NCBI RefSeq assembly: GCF_008704555.1
Contig: NZ_CP023702.1
Coordinates: forward strand, 5,122,001-5,186,000
Reading direction: 5' to 3'
DNA from: Streptomyces nitrosporeus
GTDB lineage: Bacteria; Actinomycetota; Actinomycetes; Streptomycetales; Streptomycetaceae
Length of the DNA: 64,000 nt
Shown here: positions 60,508 to 64,000 of the stretch, piece after piece
How the letters are laid out: the number at the start of each line of letters is the position of its first letter
How positions within the stretch are numbered: position 1 is the stretch's first letter
Position numbers and translations under genes: made by a program
Notes under the pieces: model-generated
Told to the model about the DNA's origin: nothing
Seen by the model: only the letters and a program-made list of their open reading frames with translations
Database searches by the model: none

Positions 60508-62673
60508 ATGGGCTTGTCCCGGCTCGCCGCACTGCACGGCGTCGCCACCTCCTTCTCCCCTTCCCCGGACGTCACGGTGCCCGTCCCCGACGGCACGGTC
60601 ACGGCCGTGCTCGCCGCGCTGGGCGTAGACGCCGCCACCCCCGCGGAGATCGGGAGATCGCTGGCCGCGGCCGAATCGGCGGCGGCCTCCCGACTGCTCC
60701 CGCCCACCGTGGTGGTCTGGTCGGGGGAGCCGCTGCCCGCCGCGCTCGCCGCACTGCCGCCCGGCGCCGACCTCACCGTCGAGCCGGAGAGCGGACCGGA
60801 CGCCACCGAACCGCCGCCACCGCTGCGGATGCGGGTACCCGGGGCACCCGGAACACCCGGGACGGTCTCCCAGGACGGGCCCGCACCGTCCTGGTGGACC
60901 GAACCCCCGCTCGGTGTCCACCGGCTGACGGCCCGTGCCGCCGGGCACCGCTACGCCGCCGCCACCCTCGTCGTCGCTCCGGACCGCGTACCCCGGCCCG
61001 CCGCACGTACGCACGGCTTCCTGGTCCAGCTCTACTCCCTGCTCTCCCGGCGCTCCTGGGGCATGGGCGACCTCGGGGACCTGGCCGACCTGGCCGCCTG
61101 GGCGGGACGCACCCTGGGCAGCGGATTCGTCCAGGTCAACCCGCTGCACGCGGCGGTACCGGGCGCCCCCACCGACCCGTCCCCCTACCGGCCCTCCTCG
61201 CGGCGCTTCCCCGACCCGGTGCACCTGCGCGTCGAATCAATCCCGGAGTACGGGCACGTACCCGACCGGGCCGCCCTGGAGGATCTGCGCCAGGACGCCG
61301 CCTCCCTCGCCGAAGCCGTGCTGGGCAAGGGCGCGCTGATCGACCGGGACGCCGTGTGGGAGCTGAAGCGGCAGGCCCTGGAACACGTCGTCCGGGTCCC
61401 GCTCACCCCCGGCCGCCGCGCCGCCTACTGCGACTTCCTCGCCGGGCAGGGCCGGGCCCTGGAGGACCACGCCCTGTGGTGCGCCCTGGCCGAGGTGCAC
61501 GGCCCGCACTGGCGCGGCTGGCCCGCCGGACTGCGCGACCCCCGCTCCCCGCAGAGCGCCCGCGCGCGGAGCGAGCTCATGGACCGGGTGGACTTCCACT
61601 GCCGCCTCGCCTGGCTGGCGGACGAGCAGCTCGCCGCCGCGCAGGCCGCCGCCCGGGACGCGGGCATGGCCGTCGGGATCGTCCACGACCTCGCCGTCGG
61701 CGTCCACCCGGACGGCGCCGACGCCTGGGCCCAGCAGGACGCCTTCGCCCGGGGCATGTCCGTCGGCGCGCCCCCGGACGCCTTCAACGCCCACGGGCAG
61801 GACTGGGGCCTGCCCCCGTGGCGCCCCGACGCCCTGGCCGCCTCCGGCTACGCCCCCTACCGCGACCTGCTCCGCGGCCTCCTCGTCCACGCGGGCGCCC
61901 TGCGCATCGACCACGTCATGGGGCTCTTCCGGCTCTGGTGGGTCCCCGAGGGCAGGCCGCCCACCGAGGGCACCTACGTCAGCCAGGACGCCGAGGCGAT
62001 GCTCGCCGTCCTCGTCCTGGAGGCGCACCGCGCCGGCGCCGTCGTCGTGGGGGAGGACCTCGGCACGGTCGAACCCGGCGTACGCGAGGCGCTGGCCCGG
62101 CGCGGGGTGCTCGGCACCTCCGTGCTCTGGTTCGAGCGCGACTGGGACGGCGACCGGCGCCCGCTGCCCCCGGAGCGGTGGCGCCGGGACTGCGTGGCCA
62201 CGGCCACCACCCACGACCTGCCCTCCACCGCCGCCCGGCTGACGAGCGACCACGTGACGCTCCGTCACCGCCTCGGCCTCCTCGGCCGCCCCCTGGACGA
62301 GGAACTGGCCGAGGACGTCGCCGGCACCTCCGAGTGGCTCGCCCACCTGGCGGCACTCCGGCTGCTGCCCGAGGGCGAGGGTGACGAGGAGGCGGCCGTC
62401 CGCGCGGTCCACCGCTTCCTGCTGCGCACCCCGGCCCTGATGACCGGCGTCTGGCTCCCCGACACGGTGGGCGACCGGCGGCCCCAGAACATCCCCGGCA
62501 CCTGGGACCAGTACCCGAACTGGCGTCTGCCCGTCGCCGGTCCGGACGGCCACCCCCTCACCCTGGAGGAGATCGCGCTCTCCCCCCGGCTGCGCCGGCT
62601 GATGGAGGTCTTCGGGCCGCCCCGGGACACGCCGGGGGAGCGTACGCCACCCCCGGCCGCGCGTCGCCCGTGA
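60508..62673 (+). CDS. malQ: 4-alpha-glucanotransferase (amylomaltase, GH77)
   Basis: A 721-residue enzyme that transfers alpha-1,4-glucan segments in maltose and glycogen metabolism. Visible GH77 blocks: RSWGMGDLGDLADLA, FVQVNPLHA, LRIDHVMGLFRLWWVPEG (nucleophile Asp), VVVGEDLGTVEPGVREAL (acid/base Glu) and ATTHDLPSTAARL (third acid). AGGAG lies close upstream inside the preceding small ORF. The long N-terminal extension typical of actinobacterial MalQ is present, and includes the Pro-rich stretch PGAPGTPGTVSQDGPAPSW. Confidence 0.93.
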   Translation: MGLSRLAALHGVATSFSPSPDVTVPVPDGTVTAVLAALGVDAATPAEIGRSLAAAESAAASRLLPPTVVVWSGEPLPAALAALPPGADLTVEPESGPDATEPPPPLRMRVPGAPGTPGTVSQDGPAPSWWTEPPLGVHRLTARAAGHRYAAATLVVAPDRVPRPAARTHGFLVQLYSLLSRRSWGMGDLGDLADLAAWAGRTLGSGFVQVNPLHAAVPGAPTDPSPYRPSSRRFPDPVHLRVESIPEYGHVPDRAALEDLRQDAASLAEAVLGKGALIDRDAVWELKRQALEHVVRVPLTPGRRAAYCDFLAGQGRALEDHALWCALAEVHGPHWRGWPAGLRDPRSPQSARARSELMDRVDFHCRLAWLADEQLAAAQAAARDAGMAVGIVHDLAVGVHPDGADAWAQQDAFARGMSVGAPPDAFNAHGQDWGLPPWRPDALAASGYAPYRDLLRGLLVHAGALRIDHVMGLFRLWWVPEGRPPTEGTYVSQDAEAMLAVLVLEAHRAGAVVVGEDLGTVEPGVREALARRGVLGTSVLWFERDWDGDRRPLPPERWRRDCVATATTHDLPSTAARLTSDHVTLRHRLGLLGRPLDEELAEDVAGTSEWLAHLAALRLLPEGEGDEEAAVRAVHRFLLRTPALMTGVWLPDTVGDRRPQNIPGTWDQYPNWRLPVAGPDGHPLTLEEIALSPRLRRLMEVFGPPRDTPGERTPPPAARRP

Positions 62674-62693
62674 GCGTTCGCTACGTTTGCACC

Positions 62694-62927
62694 GTGGACA
62701 AGAAGAACGCTCTGCGCGCCGGCGCCGTCACGGCCGGTACGACGCTGATGATGATGCTCATGTCGTCCCCCGCGCTCGCCCTCACCCGCGACGACGGCGA
62801 CGACCCCGGCGAGGGGATCGGAGCGCTGGAGACCGTCGGTCTCTACGTCGCGCTGCCGATCGTCCTGTTCCTGGCGATCAGCGCCGCGGTCATGGTGCTG
62901 GACAAGTCCAAGAAGCAGCCCCGGTAG
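62694..62927 (+). CDS. Small secreted or membrane protein
   Basis: A 77-residue protein starting VDKKNALRAGAVTAGTTL, with a signal-like segment ending in SSPALA, an acidic RDDGDDPGEG region, and a C-terminal membrane helix (TVGLYVALPIVLFLAISAAVMVL) with a basic KSKKQPR end. An in-frame GTG at 62670 overlaps the malQ stop as GTGA and is an alternative start. The function is unknown to me; small proteins of this form are widely conserved in Streptomyces next to malQ. Confidence 0.7.
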   Translation: MDKKNALRAGAVTAGTTLMMMLMSSPALALTRDDGDDPGEGIGALETVGLYVALPIVLFLAISAAVMVLDKSKKQPR

Positions 62928-63002
62928 TCTTCCGCGGACGCGCCGCCGGTACCCCGTACCGCGCGGCGCTTCGCCGTGTCCGGGCACCGGTAGGTTGCGG
63001 GC

Positions 63003-63926
63003 ATGACCGAGTGGGACGTCAAGAAGCTCCGCATCCTGCGCACCCTGCGGGAGAAGGGCACGGTGACCGCCACGGCCGAGGCCCTGCTGATGACCCCCTC
63101 CGCCGTCTCGCAGCAGCTCAGCAATCTGGCCGGACAGCTGGGTGTGACCCTCCTGGAGGCGCGCGGACGGCGGGTCCGGCTCACCGACGCCGCCCACCTG
63201 GTGCTGCGCCACGCCGAAGCCGTCTTCGCCGAGCTGGAGCGGGCGGACGCGGCCCTGGCGGCCTATCTGGCGGGCGAGGCGGGCCGGGTGCGGGTCGGGG
63301 CGTTCTCGACGGCCGTCCCCGCCCTCGTCGTCCCGGCCGTGCGGCTGCTGCGCGAGGAGGGCCGGCCGGCCCCGGAGATCCGCGTACGGGAGGCCGAGGC
63401 GGGCCAGGCGTACGAACTGCTGTCGGCCGGTGACGTCGACCTGGCGCTCTCCCTGGCGGCGCACGCCCCGACCGCCCGCGATCCCCGTTTCACGGTGCTG
63501 CCCCTGCTCGCGGACCCCCTGGACGTGGCGCTCCCGGCCGGCCACCGGCTCGCCGCCGCCCCCGGCCTGCGGCTGGCCGACCTCGCCGCCGAACCCTGGA
63601 TCTTCGGCGGCTCGGGCCCCTGGTCGCAGATCACGACCGCCGCCTGCGAGGCCGCCGGTTTCGTCCCCGAGCAGGCCCACAGCGCCTCCGGCTGGACCGC
63701 GATCCTGGCCCTGGTCGAGGCGGGCATGGGGATCGCGCTGGTCCCCCGGATGGCGTCCGCCCCCGAACGGGCCGGGGAAGGCGTGGTCATGCGCGTCCTG
63801 GACGCCGACCGCCCGCGGCGCCATGTGGTGGCGGCGGTACGGCGGGGCGGGGAGGAGGCTCCCGCGGTGGCCCGGATGCTGCGGGCGCTGGAACGGGCCG
63901 CCGCCACGATCGTTCAGCAGAACTGA
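63003..63926 (+). CDS. LysR-family transcriptional regulator
   Basis: A 307-residue regulator. The N-terminal winged helix has ILRTLREKGTVTATAEALLMTPSAVSQQLSNLAGQLGVTLLEARGRRVRLT (about residues 10-60). The effector domain starts GRVRVGAFSTAVPALVVPAVRLL. It is transcribed toward the partial gene at the window edge, which is a likely but unproven target. Confidence 0.92.
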   Translation: MTEWDVKKLRILRTLREKGTVTATAEALLMTPSAVSQQLSNLAGQLGVTLLEARGRRVRLTDAAHLVLRHAEAVFAELERADAALAAYLAGEAGRVRVGAFSTAVPALVVPAVRLLREEGRPAPEIRVREAEAGQAYELLSAGDVDLALSLAAHAPTARDPRFTVLPLLADPLDVALPAGHRLAAAPGLRLADLAAEPWIFGGSGPWSQITTAACEAAGFVPEQAHSASGWTAILALVEAGMGIALVPRMASAPERAGEGVVMRVLDADRPRRHVVAAVRRGGEEAPAVARMLRALERAAATIVQQN

Positions 63927-63985
63927 AAAGACCGTGCGGAAACTTTCGATGGACGTGATGGTCCGGGGCGGGCCACAGTCACCCC

Positions 63986-64000
63986 ATGACCATCGACGCG
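63986..64000 (+). CDS. Start of a further gene (partial)
   Basis: Five codons, ATG ACC ATC GAC GCG (MTIDA), at the very end of the window, 59 bp after the LysR gene. Upstream is TCGATGGACGTGATGG, without a strong RBS. The gene cannot be identified from this. Confidence 0.35.

Overview
The window is very GC-rich, uses GTG and TTG starts freely, and carries gene sets typical of Streptomyces: leuA, ssbB, ettA, csnR-K, a PknG-type kinase cluster, and class-E sortase and FtsX-type exporters. It is most simply a stretch of Streptomyces chromosome. I see no phage, plasmid or insertion-sequence genes.

Layout. 1-8.8 kb: a VWA lipoprotein (start of window), rhamnose mutarotase, a GNAT protein with an internal 36-bp tandem repeat, a phosphoribosyltransferase-hydrolase fusion, an ABC ATPase overlapping leuA, and a divergent FadR-type regulator. 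Between leuA and the regulator lie a 15-residue Leu-rich leader peptide and an attenuator-like hairpin. 8.8-19 kb: the accessory island. A 1210-residue HTH-STAND NTPase is transcribed away from a five-gene type I-E Cascade operon (casA-casB-casC-casD-casE) that has no cas3, cas1 or cas2. The 1.1 kb between them holds two small genes, a strong terminator, and a two-repeat CRISPR-like unit with an exact 61-bp period (13382-13471). The first 15 nt of its only spacer match, 13 of 15, a site about 150 bp upstream of a 62-codon ORF with two AGA and two AGG codons. This resembles the CreT/CreA guide-RNA toxin-antitoxin arrangement known from other type I systems. A tRNA-Arg(UCU) gene, which decodes AGA, follows the cas operon.

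19-28.7 kb: two overlapping large GTPases, SsbB, a sortase-anchored thioester-domain surface protein behind a 29-bp imperfect palindrome, EttA with a TTG start, an acyl-CoA thioesterase and an unknown protein. 28.7-36 kb: an ABC exporter of the MacB/FtsX type (ATPase plus two very large permeases). 36-47.5 kb: truncated haemoglobin, then a minus-strand signalling cluster: GlnX-like membrane protein, GlnH-like binding protein, coiled-coil protein, PknG-like kinase, PP2C phosphatase, VWA protein and FHA protein. By comparison with mycobacteria it probably senses extracellular amino acids and signals through kinase, phosphatase and FHA reader.

47.8-54.6 kb: the csnR-K operon for chitosan-oligosaccharide uptake (ROK regulator, ABC importer, GH4 hydrolase, kinase), with a perfect ROK-type operator and a terminator. 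54.8-64 kb: MscS channel, HNH endonuclease, secreted GH84-type hexosaminidase with an altered catalytic pair, a small proline-rich ORF abutting malQ, malQ, a small membrane protein, a LysR regulator, and the first codons of another gene.

Starts were chosen from ribosome binding sites, 4-nt overlaps and expected N-termini. Nothing was computed or searched; every family assignment comes from reading the sequence.
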